DNA of 64,000 nt from Candidatus Zixiibacteriota bacterium (GCA_022614805.1 JAKEHY010000001.1:61470-125469), one strand, 5' to 3'. Shown: positions 47,497 through 56,285, numbered from the stretch's first letter. Made by a program: numbers and translations. Notes: generated from the letters alone by a model not told the origin.

Positions 47497-49719
47497 ATGA
47501 AGCGCTTTAGAATGCTTTTGGCGGTGGGGATTCTGGTAATCCTCAACGCGACTGCCTGGGGGCAGGTTCCCAACCTGATTAACGTTCAGGGGGTTTTACG
47601 GGACGGCAGTGGGAATTTGGTGCCGGATGGCTCCTATTCCGTTCTTTTTAGCATCTATTCTGTTCCGAGCGGGGGAACGGCGCTCTGGTCGGAGACCCAA
47701 ACCGTAACAACTACGGCGGGGGCGTTTCAGGCCGCTTTGGGCTCCGTTAACAACGTGCCGGACTTCGTCTCCGTTTTTGGCGGGCTGCCAGCAGGCGAGC
47801 GCTACTTAGGGATTACGGTGGGCGCAGACCCGGAGATGACGCCCCGGATGCAGTTTGCCTCTATTCCCTATTCCCAGCGGGTGGGCACGGTGGACGGTGC
47901 CACGGGGGGGGAGATTTCCGGCGACGTTACAATAAATCAACTCCAATTAGGCGGGCTTGTTCCAACCATATCGACTGTTCAGGGCGGCGTTAATATGAAG
48001 TTGGAGTTCAATATGGAAGGCATCTCTATAGGAGGAGCCGAGGGTGTACTGCAAGTGGTTGTGAATCCCTCCTCGCCGGGCGCCCCCGAGGTGAAGATCG
48101 AAGGAAGCTCTCCGGCGCTCAAGTTTATCAGCACTGATCCCCTGAATGGGGCCAGCATTGACCTAACTACTGTTCTCTTACATGAGTTCGGGCACGGATT
48201 GGGTTTCAGCAGTTTCTTGTCGAGGCCCGAACCAGATGAGGCTTTTCGGTTTAGGTCGACATATGGAGATATATTTACGTTGTACCATGGCCGCAATGCC
48301 AAATTTTGGAAAGATGTTGACATAGATGGTATCCTCAAAATAATAGGGGGAATTCTTTTACCACAAGGCGCAGGTCCTGGAAAAGTTCTGACTTCAGACG
48401 GCAGCGGAGCGGGCAATTGGCAGACGCCCGTAGGAAACATCGGGGGTAGCGGCACGGCTGGACGAATTTGCAGATTCTTTAGCCCCAACTCCATCACTGA
48501 TTCAAAAATCTCGGAAGGTCCTACAGCACTGTCTGTAGATGGGAGGTTAAATTGCCAAGCGATTATAGATGAGCCTAGCCTTCAAGTGCGGCAAACCACC
48601 GCTGCTTCTCCTACTTCGGATATCTTCAAGGTATCGAATAGTTCTGGGACGGTCGATTACCTGAAGGTTGACGCTCTTGGCGCCATCGACGTCAAGGTCC
48701 CCACCTTCTTCGAAGGCCCGGTAACCTACATTCTTACCACCAGCTGCTCTCCGACCACCGATGTGACAGGTCTTACCGTGCGCCAGACCACTTTCCCTTC
48801 CCCTACGGCTGATGTAATAAAGGTAACCAACCCGACTGGCGCACAAACGTATCTCCGCGTTAAAAATGATGGGGCTACAGAATGCAACGGCACTTTGACT
48901 TGTAATGCGCCGACGACATGCAATAACTTGTTGACTTGCAATGCCGGCGTTGTTTCCAGTGGTAACGTTACATTTGATGGCGTGCCGGCAAATGCAGTTG
49001 TCTGTAACATCGATCTGACCGTGAATGACTTTGTTACTTTAGCTAGAACCATGCAGTTCAACCTTAGTAACGACGCAGACGACGGGGTAGTGATTCAGAG
49101 AAATTCGCTGACACCGACCGGGAAATTTTTGAATTGTAAGATCAACTCGGGGGCAAGTGTTGCTTCTGTCGACCCCAACGGGCAGGGCAATTTCCGGTAC
49201 CTCGCCGTTACCAACGGTTTTGTAAACACGGGTATCGGCGGCCCGCCCCTAAACCTCACGGCGGGCGCACCCGGCGGGCCGGGAGCCAATCTTAACCTTT
49301 TCAGCGCCAGCGCCGTTGCTTCGCTTACGGCAAGTCTTGGCGTCAACGGTGACCTGTGCGCCACGGGGCTGATTGGGCCCTGCTCGGACCGGCGGTATAA
49401 GACGAATTTCAGAAAGATTTCCGATGCTCTGGATAAAGTGCAGGACCTAAAAGGGGTTTACTTCAACTGGAGGAAAGATGAATTCCCGGAAAAGAGGTTT
49501 GCCGAAGGAAACCAAATCGGTTTTGTCGCCCAGGAATTGAAAGACGTTCTGCCGGAAGCGGTATCCCAAGACAAGGACGGGTATTTTATGGTCGATTACG
49601 GCCGTATTACCCCCTTATTGGTGGAGGCCCTCAAGGAACAGCAAAAGCAAATCGAGGGGTTGAAAGACCGGATTTCGGAATTGGAGCAAAGCAGGCCGCA
49701 GGCAAAATTAGAGGAATAA
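47497..49719 (+). CDS. Secreted fibre-like protein with C-terminal S74 (endosialidase-type) intramolecular chaperone
   Basis: 740 residues with the strong ribosome site AAAAAGGAGGTTCAA and a signal peptide (LLAVGILVILNATAWGQVP). The N-terminal module (25-135) resembles bacterial surface repeats (NVQGVLRDGSGNLVPDGSYS). The middle is beta-rich with near-repeats (VRQTTAASPTSDIFKVSNSS, VRQTTFPSPTADVIKVTNPT). The C-terminus is an S74 chaperone: catalytic CSDRRYKTNFRKISDALDK, then AQELKDVLPEAV and a terminal coiled coil. S74 domains trimerise fibres, then cut themselves off at the Ser-Asp. At residues 216-248 the chain holds HEFGHGLGFSSF, a zinc-protease motif foreign to this family. It may be a surface adhesin or a phage-derived fibre gene. 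Confidence 0.8.
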   Translation: MKRFRMLLAVGILVILNATAWGQVPNLINVQGVLRDGSGNLVPDGSYSVLFSIYSVPSGGTALWSETQTVTTTAGAFQAALGSVNNVPDFVSVFGGLPAGERYLGITVGADPEMTPRMQFASIPYSQRVGTVDGATGGEISGDVTINQLQLGGLVPTISTVQGGVNMKLEFNMEGISIGGAEGVLQVVVNPSSPGAPEVKIEGSSPALKFISTDPLNGASIDLTTVLLHEFGHGLGFSSFLSRPEPDEAFRFRSTYGDIFTLYHGRNAKFWKDVDIDGILKIIGGILLPQGAGPGKVLTSDGSGAGNWQTPVGNIGGSGTAGRICRFFSPNSITDSKISEGPTALSVDGRLNCQAIIDEPSLQVRQTTAASPTSDIFKVSNSSGTVDYLKVDALGAIDVKVPTFFEGPVTYILTTSCSPTTDVTGLTVRQTTFPSPTADVIKVTNPTGAQTYLRVKNDGATECNGTLTCNAPTTCNNLLTCNAGVVSSGNVTFDGVPANAVVCNIDLTVNDFVTLARTMQFNLSNDADDGVVIQRNSLTPTGKFLNCKINSGASVASVDPNGQGNFRYLAVTNGFVNTGIGGPPLNLTAGAPGGPGANLNLFSASAVASLTASLGVNGDLCATGLIGPCSDRRYKTNFRKISDALDKVQDLKGVYFNWRKDEFPEKRFAEGNQIGFVAQELKDVLPEAVSQDKDGYFMVDYGRITPLLVEALKEQQKQIEGLKDRISELEQSRPQAKLEE

Positions 49720-49777
49720 AGTAATTCAAGGGGATAGTACTGCCCTGCTCCCCTCGGATTCCCCTTGCGTTTTTGTT

Positions 49778-49815
49778 CCCCTCTCCATCCGATGGAGAGG
49801 GGTTAGGGGTGAGGT
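49778..49815. repeat. CCCCTCTCC palindromic repeat
   Basis: CCCCTCTCCATC, a short loop, and GATGGAGAGGGG, then TTAGGGGTGAGG. The same design occurs at 47178 and 53430. It ends just after the stop codon of the converging TPR lipoprotein gene. Confidence 0.65.
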
Positions 49816-50159
49816 CAAATCTTCGGCGTCTCCCCCGAAAGCAAAAACTTGGCGTCCTTTACCAGCTCGCTTTTCGGATAGCGCGCCAAAAGATTGTTAA
49901 AGTGCAGCCGGGCAGCCTCCTCGTTCCCTAAAAACTCCTTCTCGATGTACCCCAGCAAAAAAAGCGCCCGGTCATTTTTAGGATGGTCGGGGAATTTCTT
50001 CAAAATCGTATCGTAAATAACGAGCGCGGAATCATACTTCGCCCGGTTCATCGCTATCTGTCCTTGTGTATAAAGTTTTTCCACCTCCGCATCGTTGTCT
50101 TTCCCGGCGCAACCCAGCCCCAAAAACAAAATCCCGAGATACAGGCTCATCCTTTTCAT
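49815..50159 (-). CDS. TPR lipoprotein, possibly BamD- or YbgF-like
   Basis: 114 residues with a lipoprotein signal ending in GLGCAG (Cys at about residue 17). Two or three TPR units follow: VEKLYTQGQIAMNRAKYDSA, ILKKFPDHPKNDRALFLLGY and AARLHFNNLLARYPKSELVK. It is anchored to a membrane on the periplasmic side. The YPKSELV ending is typical of BamD/YbgF repeats, but BamD is about 245 residues, so this is a short relative. The start overlaps the MTHFR-fusion stop by four bases, so the two are transcribed together. No metabolic link is evident. Confidence 0.75.
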   Translation of the reverse strand: MKRMSLYLGILFLGLGCAGKDNDAEVEKLYTQGQIAMNRAKYDSALVIYDTILKKFPDHPKNDRALFLLGYIEKEFLGNEEAARLHFNNLLARYPKSELVKDAKFLLSGETPKI

Positions 50160-52048
50160 CGCCCTGTTTTTACAACCTCCTCCTGCGGCAAAATGTTTTT
50201 GACTACTTCCAAAACCTGTTCATACCGCCCGAACGACGGCATCAGGTAGGTGCCGGCGACCAGGCCCTTCACCTCTTCCAAAAACCCCCGCGCCATCTCG
50301 ATTCCCACCTCCGGCCCCCGCTCTTTCGCTTCCCGCATCGCCCGGCGGGCCGGCTCCGGAATGGTTATACCCGGAACCTCGTTGTGCAGAAACTCGGCGT
50401 GGCGCGAACTCTGCAGGGGCAAAATCCCGAGGAGAATCGGGATTCTCACCCCCCGGACCCGGTTCAGAAACTCCTCCAGGACCCTTCGGTCGTACAGGGG
50501 CTGGGTGAAGACGAACTGCGCCCCGGCTTCCAGTTTTTGATGGAAGCGCTCCACCTCCCGCTCCATATCTTCGGCCGTTGGGTTGACCCCGCAGCCGATG
50601 AAAAACTCGGTGGGACTGCCGATGGAATTTCCGTTCCAGTCCACGCCGGTGTTCAGCTTCGCCAGAACCCTTAAGAGCCCGATGGAGTCGATGTCGAAAA
50701 CGCCAGTGGCGTGGGGATAATCGCCGACCGTGGGGGGGTCCCCGGTGATGGCCAAAACGTTGCGGATGCCCAAGCTGTGCGCTCCCAGCAAATCGGACTG
50801 AATCCCCATCAAATTCCGGTCCCGGGTCGTGAAGTGAATGACCACGTCAATCCCCGCCTGCTGGTGCACCATATAGGCCACCGCCAAACACCCCATCCGC
50901 ACCCGCGCCATCGGCGAATCACCGATGTTGACGCAGTCGACGCCGACTTCCTTCATCCGCGCCGCCGCTTTCAATAATTTTTCCGGATTAATCCCGCGTG
51001 GGGGGTCCAGCTCCACGGAGATGACAAATTTCTTGCCGAGTTTGGAGGCAAAGCCGGTCGGCCGCCCGGGCACCGGCTCTTTTTTCTCCTCCTCGGGAGG
51101 ACTTGTCCCGAGCGCAGTCGAGGGAAAAACAGCCACTTCCACCGCCTCGAGCGCCGGTTTTTTTTCCGCAAATTCGGCCAGGGCCTCTGCCATTGCGGCC
51201 GTATGGGCCGGAGTCGTCCCGCAGCATCCCCCCACGATGGCGACTCCGGACGCCAGAAAATAGCGGGTATATTCGGCGAAATATTCCGGCGGCGTGGAAT
51301 AAACGAACCGCCCGGACACCAGCCGCGGCAGCCCGGCATTCGGCTGGGCCGAAAGATATTTTTTGGTCTCCTTCGCCATCTGGGCGACCACGGCCAAAAC
51401 CCCCTGGGGCCCGACCGAACAGTTGGCGCCGATGACTTCGACCGGCAGTTTGGAGAGAAAGCGGGCCACCTCCGCCGGCCCCGTGCCGGTCGTGGTCTTC
51501 CCCTCTTCCGTGAAACTCATCTGGGCTATGATGGGGAGTTGAGTTAGGGAACGGAGGGCCGCCACCGCCTGCTCCACTTCCCGTAAATCGCTCTGGGTCT
51601 CGACGATGAATAAATCCACCCCCCCTTCCAGAAGCCCTTCCCCCTGTTCCCGAAAAGCGTCGAACGCCTCCTTTTCTCCGATTTTTCCGATGGGAAAAAG
51701 CGGCTTGCCGAGCGGGCCGACCGAGCCGGCCACGAAAACCAGCTTCCCTTCGATTTCGCGCGCGTCCCGGGCAATTCTGGCCCCCTGCCGGTTGATTTTC
51801 ACCGCCTGCTTTTCCAACCCGTAGGCCGCCAGCCGGTATCGGTTGGCCCCGAAGGTGTTGGTCTCCACGATTTCCGTCCCCGCCTTTATGTAGACCCGAT
51901 GGATGTCGCCGATGAGGTCCGCAGAAGACAAATTCAGTTCGTCAAAACAGTGCTCGAACGACACCCCCTTTTGATACAGCATCGTCCCCATCGCCCCGTC
52001 GCAGAGGATGGGGCCTTTTTTCAAACGGACAAGGAACGGATTTTCCAT
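50156..52048 (-). CDS. Bifunctional homocysteine S-methyltransferase / 5,10-methylenetetrahydrofolate reductase
   Basis: 630 residues. The N-terminal domain (1-285) is a zinc-dependent homocysteine methyltransferase: GAMGTMLYQKGVSFEHCFDE, GANCSVGPQGVLAVVAQM and VGGCCGTTPAHTAAMAEAL carry the three zinc cysteines. The C-terminal domain (about 330-630) is MTHFR: ELDPPRGINPEKLLKAAARM, DSPMARVRMGCLAVA, TTRDRNLMGIQSDLLGAH and ITGDPPTVGDYPHATGVFD, binding FAD. The linker between contains FPSTALGTSPPEEEKKEPVP, coded by a palindromic-repeat core. Such fusions serve methionine synthesis and folate recycling. It follows the hydrolase gene with no gap. Confidence 0.9.
   Translation of the reverse strand: MENPFLVRLKKGPILCDGAMGTMLYQKGVSFEHCFDELNLSSADLIGDIHRVYIKAGTEIVETNTFGANRYRLAAYGLEKQAVKINRQGARIARDAREIEGKLVFVAGSVGPLGKPLFPIGKIGEKEAFDAFREQGEGLLEGGVDLFIVETQSDLREVEQAVAALRSLTQLPIIAQMSFTEEGKTTTGTGPAEVARFLSKLPVEVIGANCSVGPQGVLAVVAQMAKETKKYLSAQPNAGLPRLVSGRFVYSTPPEYFAEYTRYFLASGVAIVGGCCGTTPAHTAAMAEALAEFAEKKPALEAVEVAVFPSTALGTSPPEEEKKEPVPGRPTGFASKLGKKFVISVELDPPRGINPEKLLKAAARMKEVGVDCVNIGDSPMARVRMGCLAVAYMVHQQAGIDVVIHFTTRDRNLMGIQSDLLGAHSLGIRNVLAITGDPPTVGDYPHATGVFDIDSIGLLRVLAKLNTGVDWNGNSIGSPTEFFIGCGVNPTAEDMEREVERFHQKLEAGAQFVFTQPLYDRRVLEEFLNRVRGVRIPILLGILPLQSSRHAEFLHNEVPGITIPEPARRAMREAKERGPEVGIEMARGFLEEVKGLVAGTYLMPSFGRYEQVLEVVKNILPQEEVVKTGR
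51102..51125. repeat. TCCCGAGCGCAGTCGAGG repeat core inside a coding sequence
   Basis: The core matches copies at 30804, 47191 and 56298 but here has no outer arms. It lies in frame in the linker between the two domains of the methyltransferase/MTHFR fusion, where an insertion is tolerated. Confidence 0.65.
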
Positions 52049-52807
52049 CTATTTTGTCGAAGTCGCCGGAAAGTGGTTGACCGTCCAGTCGAAAAGAAAC
52101 GCCCCGAAATCTTTCTCTTCGGTAAAAAACCGGGTGCCGTGCTCTTTCCCCGCGTAAATTTTCAGGGTGGCGGACGTTCCCATTTTCTCCGCCAGCTTCC
52201 CGGCGCTGTGGGCTGAATAGCCGTCGCTTTTGGCGGCGACGACCAAAGCCGGTCGGTCGCCGTAGGCGGCCGCCGCCTCGGAAGTGGTGATGCCCCGATA
52301 ATCCAGCCCCGGCGACAGAAGCGCCACCGCACGGACGGCGGGATGGCCGGAAGCATAAACGACAGCCACGTTCGCCCCAATCGAAGCCCCCAAGACGGCC
52401 ACACGGGCAACGTCGACTTTCTTCTGTTTCGCCAAGACCGCGATAGCGGTGTCCAAATCGGTCACCATTTTGGCAAACTCGCTGTTGGTGAATTTCGAAT
52501 AAATCTTTTTCTTCTTCCCCTGCCAGACCGATTCCCCGTGTCCCCTTTGGTCCATCGCCAGAACGGCGTATCCGGCTGCGGAAAGTTTTTTCGGAAAATC
52601 CCCCCAGCTTTTCCGGTCGTTGGCCATTTGCGGCAAAAGCAGGACAACCGGACAGGCCTCCTTCGCTCCTTCGGGCAGATATAAGGTTCCCTTGAGAACC
52701 AGCCCATCCTCCGCCTTGGCGCTGAAGGGAAGCTGGGCGCAGAACACCTCCGGACAGACAAGCGTCAGTAGGACGGCCGCTAAAACCAAAAAACCCGACT
52801 TTCTCAT
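52049..52807 (-). CDS. Secreted alpha/beta hydrolase (dienelactone hydrolase-like)
   Basis: 252 residues with a signal peptide (GFLVLAAVLLTLVCPEVFCA). The alpha/beta hydrolase core: CPVVLLLPQMANDRKSWGDF, AVLAMDQRGHGESVW, nucleophile elbow GASIGAN, ALLSPGLDYRGIT, the acid in VVAAKSDGYSAHSAG and His in YAGKEHGTRFF. It probably hydrolyses esters or small peptides in the periplasm; the dienelactone label is by fold only. A 45-base gap separates it from the 59-residue peptide gene upstream. Confidence 0.8.
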   Translation of the reverse strand: MRKSGFLVLAAVLLTLVCPEVFCAQLPFSAKAEDGLVLKGTLYLPEGAKEACPVVLLLPQMANDRKSWGDFPKKLSAAGYAVLAMDQRGHGESVWQGKKKKIYSKFTNSEFAKMVTDLDTAIAVLAKQKKVDVARVAVLGASIGANVAVVYASGHPAVRAVALLSPGLDYRGITTSEAAAAYGDRPALVVAAKSDGYSAHSAGKLAEKMGTSATLKIYAGKEHGTRFFTEEKDFGAFLFDWTVNHFPATSTK

Positions 52808-52852
52808 ACCTTCTCGGAAATAAAATACGACTGGAAAGGCGGCTCTGCCAAG

Positions 52853-53032
52853 CTATTTCTTGCGATAAACGACCTTGCCGTTCTGAAGAACCAAATCCGC
52901 CAATGGTTTCCAAGCAACCGTGGTATCAACGGTTGCGGCTTTGCCGTTCTTAAAAACCGAACCCACCGGCTGCCCCCAAAGCCCCACCGCCGAAAAGAGC
53001 AGAATCAAAAATGAAAGCTCGAGTTTTCTCAT
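52853..53032 (-). CDS. 59-residue exported peptide of unknown function
   Basis: Start ATG at 53032, stop TAG at 52853. The N-terminus MRKLELSFLILLFSAVGLWG is a clear signal peptide, so the mature chain has about 39 residues. That part holds two Asn-Gly-Lys turns, FKNGKAATVDTTVAW and VLQNGKVVYRKK. The latter pattern resembles a C-terminal strand of amidohydrolases, so it might be a degraded fragment of one, or a genuine small secreted peptide. It sits in order with the Rieske and hydrolase genes on the same strand. It is shorter than usual gene-calling limits. Confidence 0.5.
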   Translation of the reverse strand: MRKLELSFLILLFSAVGLWGQPVGSVFKNGKAATVDTTVAWKPLADLVLQNGKVVYRKK

Positions 53033-53066
53033 AGTTTCGCTCGTCCCGATACGTGCACCAAAAGGC

Positions 53067-53372
53067 CTATACCTCCACCCAGATGGAATCCCCCTCCACC
53101 GTCACGGTATACAAAGGAATTTTTGCCTTGGGATTCATCAAACATTCGCCGGTGGACAAATCATATTGCCAGCCGTGCCAGGGACAGGTGACCAGAAATT
53201 CTTCGATATCCCCTTCCCCCAATGGCCCCCCCCGGTGCAGGCAGGTGTTGTCGCAAGCAACCAGCTGGCCGTTGACGTTGAACACGGCAATCTGCTTCCC
53301 CCCTGCTTCGACCACCAATCGCTCCCCCGGCGGTATATCCCCAACGGCGGCAACTTTGATTTTTTCGCTCAT
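53067..53372 (-). CDS. Rieske [2Fe-2S] ferredoxin
   Basis: 101 residues, with both cluster motifs: CLHRGGPLGEGDIE (CxH) and CPWHGWQYDLSTGECL (CxxH). It opens KIKVAAVGDIPPGERLVVEA and has INVN-type strands around the cluster. It is a stand-alone ferredoxin of the nitrite-reductase small-subunit/dioxygenase-ferredoxin type that carries one electron. No oxygenase or reductase gene is near, so its partner is encoded elsewhere. It opens a possible five-gene minus-strand unit ending with the TPR lipoprotein. Confidence 0.9.
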   Translation of the reverse strand: MSEKIKVAAVGDIPPGERLVVEAGGKQIAVFNVNGQLVACDNTCLHRGGPLGEGDIEEFLVTCPWHGWQYDLSTGECLMNPKAKIPLYTVTVEGDSIWVEV

Positions 53373-53386
53373 TCAACCTCTCTGTC

Positions 53387-53410
53387 GTAGGCGGCACTTC
53401 GGTGCCGCTC
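53387..53410. repeat. GTAGG-type palindromic repeat
   Basis: GTAGGCGGCACTTCGGTGCCGC: arms GCGGCAC and GTGCCGC around TTCG. It lies before the Rieske gene, in its leader. Confidence 0.55.
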
Positions 53411-53429
53411 CGCCAGGGCACCCTCCCTT

Positions 53430-53468
53430 CCCCTCTCCACCCTGTGGAGAGGGAATAAAGGGGTGAGG
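53430..53468. repeat. CCCCTCTCC palindromic repeat
   Basis: Arms CCCTCTCCAC and GTGGAGAGGG with a short loop, then AATAAAGGGGTGAGGT. It has the tail of the 47178 and 49778 copies. Confidence 0.6.
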
Positions 53469-53567
53469 TGTCTTTTAATCACCAATCCCCGTCTTTCCCT
53501 GTCCCAGGGGGACAGCGCTTTCCTTCGCGAAGCGAAGGAGATTGCCAGGGCGTAAGCATATCCTGTG

Positions 53568-53596
53568 GCGCAGGTTAAGTTTTATCTAACCTGCGC
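53568..53596. terminator. Strong hairpin after asnS
   Basis: GCGCAGGTTA and TAACCTGCGC form a perfect ten-base stem around a nine-base loop, ending two bases from the asnS stop. No T-run follows on either strand, so termination would be weak or the element may have another role. Further GC-rich palindromes (CTGTCCC/GGGACAG, CTTCGC/GCGAAG) lie just to the left. Confidence 0.5.
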
Positions 53597-53598
53597 TC

Positions 53599-54897
53599 TC
53601 AAGGATACAACCGATACAGCATCCGGGCAAACGGAATGGTCTCCCGCACGTGCGGCAGCCCGCAAATCCAGCCCACCGTCCGCTCGATTCCGAGCCCAAA
53701 GCCGGCATGCGGCACGCTGCCGTATTTGCGCAGGTCCAAATACCATTTATACGCTTCCTCGGAAAGTCCGTGTTCGCGCAGACGGGAGAGAAGTTCATCG
53801 TAATCGTCGGCCCGCTGCGAGCCTCCGATGATTTCCCCGTACCCTTCCGGCGCCAACAAATCGGCGCACAACACCGTCTTCGGATTATCCGGGTTGAGTT
53901 TCATATAAAAAGCTTTGCACTCCTTCGGATAACAATGGACGTAAACCGGTTTGTCATACATTTTTGTCAAAATGGTCTCGTCTTCCCCCCCCAGGTCAAT
54001 GCCCCAGGTGATGGAACTTCCCGCCGCCTGCAATTTCGCCACCGCTTCGTCATACGAAATCCGGTAAAACGGCCGTTTGATGTTTTCCAACGGCTTGGTG
54101 TCCCGCTCCAGCTTCTTTAATTCCTCTCCGCAATTTTCTAACACCGAAGAAACGATGTAACAGACCAGCTCTTCTCCAAGGTCCATATTGGCAACGTAAT
54201 CGTTGAAGGCCACTTCCGGCTCCACCATCCAGAACTCGGTCAAATGCCGGCGGGTCTTCGATTTTTCGGCCCGGAAGGTGGGGCCGAAACAATACACCTT
54301 GCCGAACGCCATGCAGGCCGCTTCGAGGTACAACTGCCCGGTTTGCGCCAGATACGCCTTTCCCAAATCAAAGTACTGGGTTTCAAAAAGAGTGGAAGCC
54401 CCCTCCGCGGCCGAGCCGGTCAAAATCGGCGTGTCGATTAGAACGAAACCGTTTTTGCGGAAAAACTCCCGGACGGCCCAGATAATCCGGTCGCGCACTT
54501 TCAGAATGGAATGCTGGCGGGAGGAGCGCAGCCACAGATGCCGGTTTTCCATCAAAAACGCCGTCCCGTGCTCTTTCGGCGTTATGGGATAATCCTGGGC
54601 CAGTTGAACAATTTTGAGGCCGGTTAAGGAAAGTTCGTAGCCCCCCGGCGCGCGGGTGTCGGCCCGCACGATTCCAGTGGCAGTAAGCGAGGACTCTTGG
54701 GTGACGGTTTCACCCAAGAGGAAAACCTCTTCCGGCACCTCGGCCTTGACCAAAACCCCTTGGGCCAGGCCGGTGCCGTCGCGGATTAAAAGAAAGTGAA
54801 TCTTTCCGGAAGAGCGCTTGTTGTAGAGCCATCCGGCAACCTCCACCTCCCGGCCGACGTGTCGGCCCAAATCGGAGATGTAGGTGCGTGGCGGCAT
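53599..54897 (-). CDS. asnS: Asparaginyl-tRNA synthetase
   Basis: 432 residues, class IIb. The OB-fold domain is about 1-110 ([20 protein letters not shown]). Motif 2 is [20 protein letters not shown] and motif 3 [20 protein letters not shown], closing [14 protein letters not shown], which separates AsnRS from AspRS (where RxxG-DxxP differ). It charges tRNA-Asn with asparagine, so the organism need not use the amidotransferase route for this tRNA. It follows the M16 peptidase gene after 12 bases. Confidence 0.93.
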   Translation of the reverse strand: MPPRTYISDLGRHVGREVEVAGWLYNKRSSGKIHFLLIRDGTGLAQGVLVKAEVPEEVFLLGETVTQESSLTATGIVRADTRAPGGYELSLTGLKIVQLAQDYPITPKEHGTAFLMENRHLWLRSSRQHSILKVRDRIIWAVREFFRKNGFVLIDTPILTGSAAEGASTLFETQYFDLGKAYLAQTGQLYLEAACMAFGKVYCFGPTFRAEKSKTRRHLTEFWMVEPEVAFNDYVANMDLGEELVCYIVSSVLENCGEELKKLERDTKPLENIKRPFYRISYDEAVAKLQAAGSSITWGIDLGGEDETILTKMYDKPVYVHCYPKECKAFYMKLNPDNPKTVLCADLLAPEGYGEIIGGSQRADDYDELLSRLREHGLSEEAYKWYLDLRKYGSVPHAGFGLGIERTVGWICGLPHVRETIPFARMLYRLYP

Positions 54898-54909
54898 TGA
54901 AGGGAGAAA

Positions 54910-56184
54910 TTAAATTTTAGACCAGTCGATTTTACCCAGAACGTCCTCTCCCAAAGCCCCCAGAAAGGCGGCCGAAAGCCGTTTTTCCGAAAAGAGCCGC
55001 TTGGCCTGCTCGTCCACGTGGGAGGGTTTTACGGCTTCGATGGCTGCCAGGGCCTGCCTCAAAGAGATGTATTCGCCAAGAGCCAACTCGTTCCGCCCCA
55101 GCCGGTTCATTCGGCCGGAGGTGGATTCGAGCCCCAGTACCAAATTCCCCTTCAGCTGCTCTCGGGCCGATTCAAACTCGCTTCGGGGGAGTTTTTCCTT
55201 CTTGATTTTCACCAGTTCGTTCAATACAAGCTCCACCGCCGGAACAACCTGCTCGGGAGAAGTGGCCAAATAAATCCCCAAAATCCCGGCGTCCTCGTAG
55301 AAATCGTGGTAGGAATAAATGGTGTAGGCCAAGGCTTTTTCCTCCCGCACCTTTTGAAAAAGCCGCGAGCTCATTCCCCCTCCCAAAATGGTGCTCAAAA
55401 CCAGGCAGGCGTACCGGTGGCGGTCTTTGAAGGAAGCGGAGGGAACCCCCAGGCAAACGTGCGCCTGGGAAGCCTCCTTTGAAGTGGAGCTGCGCGTCCC
55501 GCCCTCCGCCGGGGCCAAACGGTTCAAGGGGGAAGTCCCGTTGGAGGAGGAAAAAACCAGTTTCGATTTGGCCAGCGCCACCAATTTCGTATGCGAGACG
55601 TTGCCGGAGGCCGCCACCACGATTTGTTCCGCCCGGTACTTGGATGAAAGGTACTGTAAAACCTTTGGACGGTCGAAGCTTTTTATCCGTTCCCGCCGGC
55701 CGATAATCGGTTTCCCGAGCGGGTGGTCCTTCCAGATGTTTTCGGCGAACAAATCGTGTACCCAATCGCCGGGTGAGTCTTCGACGTCTTTGATTTCCTC
55801 GATGATGACGTTTTTTTCCTTCTCCAGCTCTTGCGGGTCGAAGCGGGAGTTGCGCAAAATGTCCGCCAGAACGTTGACGGCCCGTTCCAAGTGCCGGTCC
55901 AGAATGCGGGCGTAGTAGCAGGTCTGCTCGCGCGAGGTGAAGGCGTTCAAACTGCCGCCGACCGACTCCAGCTCGCGGGCAATCCGCGCCGCCGTCCGTT
56001 TGCGGGTCCCCTTGAAAGCCATGTGCTCAATGAAATGGGACAACCCGTTCTCTTCTGGACGCTCGTCGCGGGAGCCGACGTTGACCCAGATGCCGATGGC
56101 GATGGAACGCACGCCGGGCAGCTCTTCGGTGACCACCCGCAACCCGGATGGAAGCACCGTTTTTTTATAAACGGCGTTCCGCAT
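54910..56184 (-). CDS. M16 (insulinase-family) zinc peptidase
   Basis: 424 residues. The inverted zinc motif is in GLSHFIEHMAFKGT (HxxEH), and the third ligand is the downstream Glu in VIIEEIKDVEDSPGDWVHDL. The C-terminal half contains the regular M16 inactive-like partner fold (FQKVREEKALAYTIYSYHDF, GNLVLGLESTSGRMNRLGRN). This length is the bacterial one-subunit type found beside pnp in many genomes (YmxG/PqqL-like). It acts on small proteins or signal peptides. No signal peptide is obvious. Separated from pnp by a 232-base gap with a palindromic repeat. Confidence 0.9.
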   Translation of the reverse strand: MRNAVYKKTVLPSGLRVVTEELPGVRSIAIGIWVNVGSRDERPEENGLSHFIEHMAFKGTRKRTAARIARELESVGGSLNAFTSREQTCYYARILDRHLERAVNVLADILRNSRFDPQELEKEKNVIIEEIKDVEDSPGDWVHDLFAENIWKDHPLGKPIIGRRERIKSFDRPKVLQYLSSKYRAEQIVVAASGNVSHTKLVALAKSKLVFSSSNGTSPLNRLAPAEGGTRSSTSKEASQAHVCLGVPSASFKDRHRYACLVLSTILGGGMSSRLFQKVREEKALAYTIYSYHDFYEDAGILGIYLATSPEQVVPAVELVLNELVKIKKEKLPRSEFESAREQLKGNLVLGLESTSGRMNRLGRNELALGEYISLRQALAAIEAVKPSHVDEQAKRLFSEKRLSAAFLGALGEDVLGKIDWSKI

Positions 56185-56285
56185 TATCCGTGCACAATTC
56201 CCAAGTATGAGAATGCTTTTTCAATTGATGCCGGTTCCCCTTCAAAATACTTTCCTTGCTGACAAACGGCTGACCGCCAGGTCTT

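Noticed and set aside
53485..53600. Small SRP RNA near asnS
   Set aside because: The stretch is palindromic but lacks the conserved GGUCAGG/GGAAG core of bacterial SRP RNA.
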